Below are positions 1 through 5,970 of a DNA stretch of 13,871 nucleotides, piece after piece; the stretch's first letter is position 1, and the number at the start of each line of letters is the position of its first letter. The translations under genes were made by a program, and so were the position numbers. This DNA comes from Sphingomonadales bacterium UBA7473 (lineage in GTDB: Bacteria; Pseudomonadota; Alphaproteobacteria; Sphingomonadales; Sphingomonadaceae): the NCBI GenBank assembly GCA_002478575.1, contig DLOX01000032.1, positions 1 to 13,871 on the forward strand. Direction: 5' to 3'. A model generated the notes under the pieces. That model saw nothing but the letters and a program-made list of their open reading frames with translations, was not told the origin of the DNA and searched no databases.

Positions 1-83
1 GATAGACCAGAGGACCAGATCTGCTCGAACAAAGTCTGCGCCTCTTCCGCATTGGGTGGAAGTCCCCAACGAAGCGCCGCCAT
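1..83 (-). CDS. Possible N-terminus of an unidentified gene, cut by left edge
   Basis: An open frame runs leftward out of the window from an ATG at 83 and reads M-A-A-L-R-W-G-L-P-P-N-A-E-E-A-Q-T-L-F-E and onward. Its codon choice (GCG, GAA, CAG, CTT, TTC) resembles the neighbouring genes and looks more protein-like than the other frames here. On the same strand a GATAAT lies at 116-111, which could be a -10 box giving a leader of about 20 nt, but I see no good -35 at the right distance. The ribosome binding site is weak (GGATCGGGC before the ATG). About 27 codons are visible. I do not recognise the family. It could also be chance. Confidence 0.3.
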   Translation of the reverse strand, partial: MAALRWGLPPNAEEAQTLFEQIWSSGL

Positions 84-188
84 GCCCGATCCGGCCCGTT
101 CATCGCAGTTATTATCGCGCGAACGACTCCTCGATGAACCATATCGGGATTAATGTCAAGATAAAAAGAACAAAGGTGAACAGATTTG

Positions 189-325
189 CTCCTCCCCAAT
201 GACTTGCATTGGGGAGGTGGCATTGCGAAGCAATGACGGAGGGGAATTGCTCGATGCCAACCCGGCCCCTCCACCACTCGCTTCGCGAGCGGTCCCTCCC
301 CATCGCAAGTCGATGGAGAGGAGGT
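189..325. repeat. Intergenic palindromic repeat cluster (CCTCCCC/GGGGAGG type)
   Basis: Four inverted repeats are packed into about 135 bp. CCTCCCCAATG (191-201) pairs perfectly with CATTGGGGAGG (207-217) around a 5-nt loop. CATTGC (221-226) pairs with GCAATG (230-235). CTCGC (277-281) pairs with GCGAG (285-289). CCTCCCCATCG, ending at 305, pairs imperfectly with CGATGGAGAGG from 311. The outer ends are themselves related in inverted orientation (CTCCTCCCCA near 190; GGAGAGGAGG near 315-324). From general knowledge, composite repeats of this appearance (alternating GGAGG/CCTCC blocks around short hairpins) are scattered between genes in sphingomonads and related alphaproteobacteria. The element lies downstream of the quinone oxidoreductase gene (stop at 353) and could also end or stabilise its transcript. 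Confidence 0.8.
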
Positions 326-352
326 GCATTTCGACAGAAAAACCATTAACAA

Positions 353-1345
353 TCAAATAGTTAGAACAATTTTTCCAACATGGTCGCCACCCTCCATCCG
401 CGCATGCGCAGCCGCGGCTTCGGCCAGACGGAAGGTCATATCCATCACCGGGCGCAAGCGGCCAGCGGCGACATGGGGCCAGACGGTGCGTTGCAGTTCA
501 TCGGCGACGAGGGACTTAAAGCTCACGGGCCGAGGGCGCAGCGTTGATCCGGTAAGCGTCAACCGCCGCATCATGACCGCTGCCATGTTAATCTCGGCTT
601 GCACGCCGCCTTGGACAGCAATGGTCACATGGCGGCCGTCTTCGGCAAGGCAGGCCAGATTGCGGGGGACATAAGACCCAGCGACCATATCAAGCACAGC
701 ATTCACGCCTTTGCCGCCGGTGATGCGCTGCACCTCTGCCACGAAATCTTGGCTCTTATAGTCAATCGCATGATCTGCACCGAGCGACAGCGCGGTCGCG
801 CATTTCTCCGCTGATCCGCAGGTCACGATGGTGGTCAACCCAAAAAGTTGACCCAGCGCAATCGCCATGGTGCCAATGCCGGATGTGCCGCCATGTATGA
901 GGACAGTGTCTCCCTCCACTGCATAGGCGCGCTCAAACAAGTTGGTCCACACCGTGAAAAGCGTTTCGGGGATCGCCGCCGCTTCAATCAAAGGCAGCGA
1001 TTGCGGAACGGGCAGGCACTGCCCGGCCGGTGCACAAACATATTCGGCATAGCCACCGCCTGCGACGAGGGCGCAAACCGTCTGCCCCAGATGCGCGGCA
1101 TCCACGCCTTCGCCAAGCGCGATAATTTCGCCAGCCACTTCCAGCCCTGGAATGGAAGGCGCACCCGGTGGTGGGGGGTAAAGGCCTTTGCGTTGAATGA
1201 CATCCGGCCGGTTCACACCAGCTGCGGCAACCTTGATCAGCACTTCGCCAGAGGCAGGCGCCGGAACGGGCCGCTCCACCAGAATAAGCACCTCTGGTCC
1301 GCCAGGACCATCAGGATCAATGGCCTTCATCATCGTTGGAATCAT
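353..1345 (-). CDS. NAD(P)H quinone oxidoreductase, PIG3 type (zinc-independent MDR)
   Basis: The product is a soluble medium-chain dehydrogenase/reductase of the quinone oxidoreductase (PIG3) group, which reduces quinones or similar electrophilic carbonyls with NAD(P)H. From the chosen start it is 330 residues, the usual family length. An N-terminal GroES-like domain carries A-A-G-V-N-R-P-D (about 41-48) and a Y-P-P-P-P-G-A stretch (56-62). A Rossmann domain follows with G-G-T-S-G-I-G at 152-158, the dinucleotide loop, and L-G-A-D-H-A-I-D-Y near 188-196. No zinc-binding cysteine set is seen. The open frame extends to 1609, but the extra N-terminal residues are low-complexity and basic and would run through the divergent DUF1192 gene, so I start at ATG 1345, preceded by GGGGCGG. 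ATG 1333 is an alternative. It is divergent from DUF1192-clpA. The physiological substrate is unknown. Confidence 0.9.
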   Translation of the reverse strand: MIPTMMKAIDPDGPGGPEVLILVERPVPAPASGEVLIKVAAAGVNRPDVIQRKGLYPPPPGAPSIPGLEVAGEIIALGEGVDAAHLGQTVCALVAGGGYAEYVCAPAGQCLPVPQSLPLIEAAAIPETLFTVWTNLFERAYAVEGDTVLIHGGTSGIGTMAIALGQLFGLTTIVTCGSAEKCATALSLGADHAIDYKSQDFVAEVQRITGGKGVNAVLDMVAGSYVPRNLACLAEDGRHVTIAVQGGVQAEINMAAVMMRRLTLTGSTLRPRPVSFKSLVADELQRTVWPHVAAGRLRPVMDMTFRLAEAAAAHARMEGGDHVGKIVLTI

Positions 1346-1422
1346 GTCGCCGCCCCTGTTTGGCTTGCCCTTGGACTGCCTTCTCTCTGCGCTCAAACGA
1401 AAGGTCAAGGCAAAGTGCATTA

Positions 1423-1451
1423 TTGACTTTCTGATCTGCTCAAGCTTCATT
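1423..1451 (+). promoter_or_regulatory. Candidate promoter for DUF1192, possibly leaderless
   Basis: TTGACT (1423-1428) and TTCATT (1446-1451) are separated by 17 bp and sit just before the DUF1192 ATG at 1459. If used, transcription would begin at or next to the A of the start codon. This fits the absence of a Shine-Dalgarno sequence at usable spacing (only GAAAG directly abutting the ATG). The -10 match is poor, so this is tentative. Confidence 0.3.
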
Positions 1452-1458
1452 CCGAAAG

Positions 1459-1656
1459 ATGGATTTAGACGATCTCTTTGCGCGGAAACCGGATGATCCC
1501 CTGACGCAAGTGACGCGGCAGGATTTGGATCCTTTGTCCATTTCCGAATTGGAAGAACGCATCGAAATTTTGGAAGCGGAAGTCGCACGCGTGAAGGCCA
1601 AGATGACAAGCGCCAGTCGCTTTAAGGAGGCGGCAAGCAGCCTCTTCAAGACATAA
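1459..1656 (+). CDS. DUF1192 family small protein
   Basis: This 65-residue acidic protein matches the DUF1192 family, short alphaproteobacterial proteins of unknown function and similar length. It opens M-D-L-D-D-L-F-A-R-K and contains an L-D-P-L-S-I-S-E-L-E-E-R-I core near residues 23-35. Residues about 27-50 form a strongly charged heptad-like helix (E-E-R-I-E-I-L-E-A-E-V-A-R-V-K-A-K), suggesting a short coiled coil and hence self-association or partner binding. No signal peptide or membrane segment is present. It ends 63 bp before clpA on the same strand, so the two may share a transcript. It occupies the place where clpS stands in many bacteria, but it does not resemble ClpS. The family call is firm; no function is known. 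Confidence 0.9.
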   Translation: MDLDDLFARKPDDPLTQVTRQDLDPLSISELEERIEILEAEVARVKAKMTSASRFKEAASSLFKT

Positions 1657-1669
1657 ACGATACGGCTCG

Positions 1670-1696
1670 CTTGAAAAGGTCAGGCGAGCACATCAC
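1670..1696 (+). promoter_or_regulatory. Candidate heat-shock (sigma32-like) promoter for clpA
   Basis: CTTGAAA at 1670-1676 matches the sigma32 -35 element. It is followed after a short spacer by CACATCA (1689-1695), a partial match to the CCCATNT-type -10. The element lies between DUF1192 and clpA, whose ribosome site AAAGGA (1706-1711) is 8 nt before its ATG. The -10 is weak, and the short inverted repeat GCTCGC/GCGAGC (1665-1670 and 1684-1689) overlaps it. It could be chance. Confidence 0.25.
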
Positions 1697-1719
1697 ATGG
1701 GCAGTAAAGGAAGACACCA

Positions 1720-4041
1720 ATGCCATCATTTGCCCGCGATCTGGAAACCACGCTTCACAATGCCTTGGCGGCTGCGTCATCGCGCAAGCATGAATATGCG
1801 ACGCTTGAACATCTGCTGTTCGCGCTGATCGATGATACGCATGCCCAGCAAGTTATGCTGTCTTGCGGCGTCAATCTCGATGATCTGCGCAAGGCCGTGG
1901 CGCATTATCTCGATACCGAACTGGAATCACTGAAGACGCAGGTCAATGTTGATCCGTCGCCCACCAGTGGCTTTCAACGGGTGATCCAACGTGCGATCCT
2001 TCATGTGCAAAGCTCTGGCCGCGACGAAGTTACGGGCGCCAATGTGCTGGTCGCGCTCTTTAGCGAGCGGGAAAGCTATGCCGTCTATTTCCTCCAGCAG
2101 CAGGATATGACGCGGCTGGATGCGGTGAGCTTCATCTCGCATGGTCTATCGAAAGCGATTGAAGGCCCGGCTGAGACCAAGCCCGCCGAAGGGCAAGAAG
2201 AACGGGAAGAAAAGAAAGAGCAGGCCCAGCAAAAGGGCAAGCCTGAGTCAGCGCTTAAGCAATTCTGCGTCAATCTGAACGAGAAGGCGAAGACCGGCAA
2301 AGTCGATCCGCTGATCGGGCGCGGGCCAGAGGTTGATCGCACGGTGCAGATCCTCTGCCGCCGGTCAAAGAATAACCCGCTTTATGTGGGTGAGCCAGGC
2401 GTCGGCAAAACAGCCATTGCCGAAGGGTTGGCGCGCAAGATCATTGAAGGCGATGTGCCTGATGTGCTGCTGCCTGCGGTTATCTATTCGCTTGATATGG
2501 GGGCGTTGCTTGCCGGAACCCGATATCGCGGGGATTTTGAAGAGCGTCTGAAAGCCGTCGTCAATGAGCTGGAAAAGCTGCCCGATGCGGTGCTCTTCAT
2601 CGATGAAATCCACACCGTGATTGGTGCTGGTGCGACGAGCGGCGGCGCGATGGATGCATCCAACTTGTTGAAGCCTGCGCTCTCGGGTGGCACCATTCGC
2701 TGCATCGGCTCAACGACTTACAAGGAGTTTCGTAACCATTTTGAGAAGGATCGGGCTTTGCTCCGTCGCTTCCAGAAAATTGACGTGAATGAGCCGACGG
2801 TTGAAGACGCGATCAAGATTTTGAACGGCCTGCGTTCGGCCTTCGAAAATCATCATAAGGTGCGTTACACCGGCGACGCGATCAAAGCGGCGGTTGAGCT
2901 ATCGTCGCGCTACATCAATGATCGCAAGCTCCCCGATAAAGCGATTGATGTGATCGATGAAGTTGGCGCGATGCAGATGCTTGTGCCTGAAAACAAGCGC
3001 AAGAAAGTCATTACGCCAAAAGAGATTGAGATGGTGATTGCGACAATGGCGCGCATCCCGCCCAAATCGGTTTCAACTGATGATAAGCAAGTGCTGGCTA
3101 CCATCGATGCGGATTTGAAGCGGGTTGTCTTTGGCCAAGATACGGCGCTGGAAGTGCTGTCGTCCGCGATCAAGCTCAGCCGTGCTGGCCTGCGTGACCC
3201 GGATAAGCCGATTGGCAATTATCTGTTCACTGGCCCCACCGGCGTCGGCAAGACGGAAGCCGCGCGGCAATTGGCCAGTTTGCTTGGCATTCCGCTCGAA
3301 CGCTTTGATATGTCAGAATATATGGAGCGGCACAGCGTGTCGCGCTTGATCGGGGCCCCTCCGGGCTATGTCGGCTTTGATCAGGGCGGGCTGCTGACCG
3401 ATGCGGTCGACAAGAACCCGCATTGCGTCCTTCTGCTCGATGAAATTGAGAAAGCGCATCCTGATCTGTTCAACATCTTGTTGCAGGTGATGGACAATGG
3501 TCGCTTGACCGATCATCATGGCAAGACGGTCGATTTCCGCAATGTCATCCTGATCATGACGACCAATGCCGGTGCCGCTGATATGGCCCGCGAAGGCATT
3601 GGCTTTGGCTTGGTCTCCAAAGAAGATGCGGGCGACGAGGCCGTGAAGAAAATGTTCACGCCCGAATTCCGCAACCGATTGGATGCAATCGTGCCCTTTG
3701 GTTATCTGCCGCCAGCCGTGGTTGCACGGGTTGTCGACAAGTTCATCCTGCAACTGGAATTGCAGCTTGCTGACCGTGATGTGCATATCAAGCTGGATGA
3801 TGAGTCCAAGGCTTGGCTCACTGAACGCGGATATGACAAGCTCTATGGCGCGCGACCCATGGGGCGGCTCATCCAGGAGAAGATCAAGCAACCGCTGGCG
3901 GAAGAGCTGTTGTTCGGGAAGCTCGTCAACGGTGGCGAAGTGAGCATCCATTTGAAAGATGGCGCTTTGGCGTTTGAGATCACGCCCGCACCGCCGCGCA
4001 AGGGCAAGAAGGGCGGCAAGGCGAAGGCGTCTGCCGCTTGA
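1720..4041 (+). CDS. clpA: ClpA, AAA+ unfoldase subunit of the ClpAP protease
   Basis: ClpA is a cytoplasmic hexameric unfoldase that feeds substrates to the ClpP peptidase. The protein has 773 residues, against about 758 for the E. coli protein. Residues 1-150 are the paired Clp N-domain repeats (start M-P-S-F-A-R-D-L-E). Residues about 150-185 are a charged linker rich in E, K and Q. D1 has Walker A G-E-P-G-V-G-K-T at 224-231 and Walker B V-L-F-I-D-E at 291-296. D2 has Walker A G-P-T-G-V-G-K-T at 505-512 and Walker B V-L-L-L-D-E at 570-575. The I-G-F tripeptide at 627-629 lies where the ClpP-docking loop is expected, separating ClpA from the non-proteolytic ClpB. The tail (last ~15 residues) is unusually basic, lysine-glycine rich. 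The start follows AAAGGA with 8-nt spacing. No clpS or clpP gene lies nearby. Confidence 0.97.
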   Translation: MPSFARDLETTLHNALAAASSRKHEYATLEHLLFALIDDTHAQQVMLSCGVNLDDLRKAVAHYLDTELESLKTQVNVDPSPTSGFQRVIQRAILHVQSSGRDEVTGANVLVALFSERESYAVYFLQQQDMTRLDAVSFISHGLSKAIEGPAETKPAEGQEEREEKKEQAQQKGKPESALKQFCVNLNEKAKTGKVDPLIGRGPEVDRTVQILCRRSKNNPLYVGEPGVGKTAIAEGLARKIIEGDVPDVLLPAVIYSLDMGALLAGTRYRGDFEERLKAVVNELEKLPDAVLFIDEIHTVIGAGATSGGAMDASNLLKPALSGGTIRCIGSTTYKEFRNHFEKDRALLRRFQKIDVNEPTVEDAIKILNGLRSAFENHHKVRYTGDAIKAAVELSSRYINDRKLPDKAIDVIDEVGAMQMLVPENKRKKVITPKEIEMVIATMARIPPKSVSTDDKQVLATIDADLKRVVFGQDTALEVLSSAIKLSRAGLRDPDKPIGNYLFTGPTGVGKTEAARQLASLLGIPLERFDMSEYMERHSVSRLIGAPPGYVGFDQGGLLTDAVDKNPHCVLLLDEIEKAHPDLFNILLQVMDNGRLTDHHGKTVDFRNVILIMTTNAGAADMAREGIGFGLVSKEDAGDEAVKKMFTPEFRNRLDAIVPFGYLPPAVVARVVDKFILQLELQLADRDVHIKLDDESKAWLTERGYDKLYGARPMGRLIQEKIKQPLAEELLFGKLVNGGEVSIHLKDGALAFEITPAPPRKGKKGGKAKASAA

Positions 4042-4066
4042 GGGTGTTGGGCTAAACCAGTACCGT

Positions 4067-4139
4067 ATCCTTGAGCTTGTCGAAGGGTTGCCTTTGGTCA
4101 GCTGAGGAAGGAAGGCAGCCCCTCGACAGGCTCAGGGAT
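4067..4139. repeat. Long imperfect hairpin repeat downstream of clpA
   Basis: The arm at 4067-4087 and the arm at 4119-4139 are reverse complements at 18 of 21 positions. The differences are transitions, so G-U pairs are possible in RNA. The stem extends inward with TGCCTT (4089-4094) against AAGGCA (4112-4117), leaving a loop of about 17 nt. The arms carry the TTGAGC-TTGTCGAAGGG / CCCCTCGACAGGCTCAG wording often seen in dispersed bacterial intergenic palindromes. It lies 25 bp after the clpA stop. There is no T-run after it, so it is not a classical intrinsic terminator, but it may still block or process the clpA transcript. Confidence 0.8.
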
Positions 4140-4181
4140 GCAGAGTCTCGTTCAGCATGGACGACGGTCGAAAAGCTTCCG

Positions 4182-4198
4182 TTTGACATAGTGTCAAA
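4182..4198. promoter_or_regulatory. Perfect 7-3-7 palindrome, candidate operator of the GST operon
   Basis: TTTGACA (4182-4188), TAG (4189-4191) and TGTCAAA (4192-4198) form a perfect inverted repeat. Its left half contains the -35 box TTGACA of the promoter before the GST-cupin-GST operon, and its right half lies in the spacer. A dimeric repressor bound here would block RNA polymerase. No regulator gene lies next to it, so the protein that reads it is unknown. The symmetry is seen; the operator role is inferred. Confidence 0.6.
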
Positions 4199-4212
4199 TT
4201 TGTTCTTATTAT
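4183..4212 (+). promoter_or_regulatory. Sigma70-type promoter of the GST-cupin-GST operon
   Basis: A consensus -35 TTGACA (4183-4188) and TATTAT (4207-4212) are separated by 18 bp; reading TTATTA as the -10 gives 17. Transcription would start near 4219, about 30 nt before the first ATG at 4249. The surroundings are distinctly AT-rich compared with the flanks. This is the best-looking promoter in the window. Confidence 0.65.
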
Positions 4213-4248
4213 GTTTCATCTTTTCATCCCCGAGTCGAGGGCCAGACG

Positions 4249-4878
4249 ATGACCATGATCTTTTATACCAATCCCATGTCACGCGGGCAGATTGCCCGTT
4301 GGATGCTTGAAGAAGTGGGTGTGCCGTACGAGCAAGTGTTGCTTGACTATGGCGCGACCATGAAGGCGCCGGACTATCTTGCGATCAACCCGATGGGGAA
4401 AGTGCCTGCGATTGTGCATGATGGGCGCGTGGTGACGGAATGCGCAGCCATCTGCGCCTATCTTGCCGCAGCTTTCCCCGAAGTCGGCTTAACGCCGACG
4501 CCTGACGAGCGCGCTGACTATTATCGCTGGATGTTCTTCGCTGCGGGGCCCGTTGAATCAGCGATTACGGCGCGATCATTGGGGTTGGAGGCTCCTGCCG
4601 ATAAGGCGATGATGGCAGGCTATGGCAGCTATGACATGATGGTTGATGTGCTTGAGGCGGCTGTCGGGAAATCGGACTATATGTGTGGCAGCCGGTTCAC
4701 GGCGGCGGATGTTTATGTTGGGGCGCAAGTGATTTGGGGGATGCAATTTGGCATACTGCCTGTGCGGCCTGCTTTCGAAGCTTATGGAGCGCGGCTGAGT
4801 AAGCGGGAGGCCTATGGCCGGGCAAAAGCGATCGACGATGAATTGATTGGTCAGGCCCAAGCGAGTGCGCCGCAATGA
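4249..4878 (+). CDS. Glutathione S-transferase family protein (first of two)
   Basis: A 209-residue cytosolic GST-fold protein. Enzymes of this family conjugate glutathione to electrophiles or use it to reduce or isomerise substrates. The N-terminal thioredoxin-like half has T-N-P-M-S-R-G-Q (7-14), where S11 sits at the usual catalytic position, and N-P-M-G-K-V-P-A-I (about 47-55) with the cis-proline of the glutathione site. The next motif reads V-V-T-E-C-A-A-I-C; most relatives have Ser rather than Cys after the Glu. The helical C-terminal half contains F-T-A-A-D-V-Y-V-G near residue 150, the conserved N-capping motif. GAGG ends 8 nt before ATG 4249; ATG 4255 is an alternative start. It is the first gene of a three-gene operon, its stop overlapping the cupin start as ATGA. 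The substrate cannot be told from sequence. Confidence 0.9.
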   Translation: MTMIFYTNPMSRGQIARWMLEEVGVPYEQVLLDYGATMKAPDYLAINPMGKVPAIVHDGRVVTECAAICAYLAAAFPEVGLTPTPDERADYYRWMFFAAGPVESAITARSLGLEAPADKAMMAGYGSYDMMVDVLEAAVGKSDYMCGSRFTAADVYVGAQVIWGMQFGILPVRPAFEAYGARLSKREAYGRAKAIDDELIGQAQASAPQ

Positions 4879-5273
4879 GCGAACAGTCTTCGATTTTCGC
4901 CTTGCCTCTTCACCTTGGAAAAGGCGGAACCGCGACCGTTCTTACGCCCATGACGGGCATGGAATGGTATGAGGACTATGCCAAGGCGACCGCAGTAGAT
5001 GGGGCCGATGGACGGTTGGTCTCTGCGTTCCACTTCACCCAAAGCTGGGACAGTTGGGAAATGCACCCAGCGGGCGATGAGATTGTCATTTGCCTGAGCG
5101 GGTCAATGACGTTGATCCAGGAATTTGCCGATGGATCGTCAGGTCACGTGACGATCAGTGCAGGTGAGTTTGCAATCAATCCGCCGGGATGCTGGCACAC
5201 GGCGGATATTGAAGGGGAGGCAAGCGCCTTGTTTATCACAGCAGGAATGGGCACAGACCATCGACCGCGATAG
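4875..5273 (+). CDS. Small single-domain cupin protein
   Basis: A 132-residue protein with one cupin beta-barrel. Motif 1 is W-E-M-H-P-A-G-D-E-I-V (61-71) followed by C-L-S-G; motif 2 is G-E-F-A-I-N-P-P-G-C-W-H (97-108). H64, E69 and H108 would be metal ligands. The first histidine of the usual H-x-H is Glu here (E62-x-H64), which may change or weaken metal binding. No signal peptide is present. Its ATG overlaps the stop of the upstream GST (ATGA), implying translational coupling, and the second GST starts 16 nt after its stop. Cupins of this size include isomerases, dioxygenases and small-molecule sensors. Being placed between two GSTs suggests a step in the same detoxification or catabolic route, but which one is not visible. 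Confidence 0.85.
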   Translation: MSEQSSIFALPLHLGKGGTATVLTPMTGMEWYEDYAKATAVDGADGRLVSAFHFTQSWDSWEMHPAGDEIVICLSGSMTLIQEFADGSSGHVTISAGEFAINPPGCWHTADIEGEASALFITAGMGTDHRPR

Positions 5274-5289
5274 ATAGACGAGAGATTAT

Positions 5290-5907
5290 ATGCCCACCCT
5301 TTATGATGCCCCGAGCCCTGCACCCAATCCGCGCCGGGTGCGCATCTATCTCGCCGAAAAGGGGCTAGGCATCCCAACCGAACAGCTGTCCATCGTGAAG
5401 GGCGAGCATAAGTCCGCAGATTATCTTGCGAAATATGAGCCCGGCCAAGTGCCTTCGCTGGAACTGGATGATGGCACGATCATTGGCGAAAGCGTTGCGA
5501 TCTGCCGCTATTTTGAGGCCCTGCATCCTGAACCGCCGCTGTTTGGTACCGATGCCTTATCCATCGCGACGATCGATATGTGGATCCGGCGGGTGGAGTT
5601 CACGCTGATGCATACGGTCGGCCAAGTGTGGATGCACGCGCATCCCTTCACCGCGCGGGTCGTGAAACCACAGTATAAGGATTTTGGCGAAAGCAACCGC
5701 GCCCATGCCATGCGGGCGATGCGGCGCTTTGATAAGGCGCTTGGGGGATCAGCCTATGTCGCAGGGCCAGCGTTCACTATGGCGGATATTGTGCTGCTGA
5801 CGACGTTAGATTTCGCGGCCTTCATAGGCCTGCCCATGCCCGAAGATGTGCCAGCCTTGGCCGATTGGCACTCGCGTGTCTCCGTAAGGCCTAGCGCGGG
5901 AGTTTAG
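5290..5907 (+). CDS. Glutathione S-transferase family protein (second of two)
   Basis: A 205-residue GST, distinct in sequence from the first one in the operon. The N-terminal half has S-P-A-P-N-P-R-R-V-R-I-Y-L-A-E-K-G (9-25) and Y-E-P-G-Q-V-P-S-L (about 49-57) with the cis-proline, then G-E-S-V-A-I-C-R-Y-F, the standard glutathione-binding E-S pair. The C-terminal half has F-T-M-A-D-I-V-L-L near residue 160 and ends in V-R-P-S-A-G-V, a normal family ending, so it looks intact. A GAGAG ribosome site lies 5 nt before the ATG. It closes the palindrome-controlled operon. nadC follows 63 bp later on the same strand and may receive read-through. The substrate is unknown. Confidence 0.9.
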   Translation: MPTLYDAPSPAPNPRRVRIYLAEKGLGIPTEQLSIVKGEHKSADYLAKYEPGQVPSLELDDGTIIGESVAICRYFEALHPEPPLFGTDALSIATIDMWIRRVEFTLMHTVGQVWMHAHPFTARVVKPQYKDFGESNRAHAMRAMRRFDKALGGSAYVAGPAFTMADIVLLTTLDFAAFIGLPMPEDVPALADWHSRVSVRPSAGV

Positions 5908-5970
5908 GCCCTTGCGAACGCCACGCAAACACCGCTTGATCAAAATGAACCTCGCCCTGATAGATGCTTC

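Noticed and set aside
112..303. 63-codon minus-strand frame with a hydrophobic C-terminal stretch
   Set aside because: Its first two thirds are repeat sequence and no ribosome site is evident; likely fortuitous.
848..1426. 192-codon plus-strand frame opposite the quinone oxidoreductase
   Set aside because: Shadow of a recognised dehydrogenase; rich in R, H and C with no domain pattern.
1346..1609. N-terminal extension of the quinone oxidoreductase to an ATG at 1609
   Set aside because: It adds about 88 atypical residues and overlaps the divergent DUF1192 gene; family length fits the start at 1345.
3313..3951. 212-codon minus-strand frame inside clpA
   Set aside because: Antisense to the well-conserved second ATPase domain of clpA.
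4071..4310. Short frames on both strands across the 4067-4139 hairpin
   Set aside because: They read through a palindromic repeat and a promoter and match no family.
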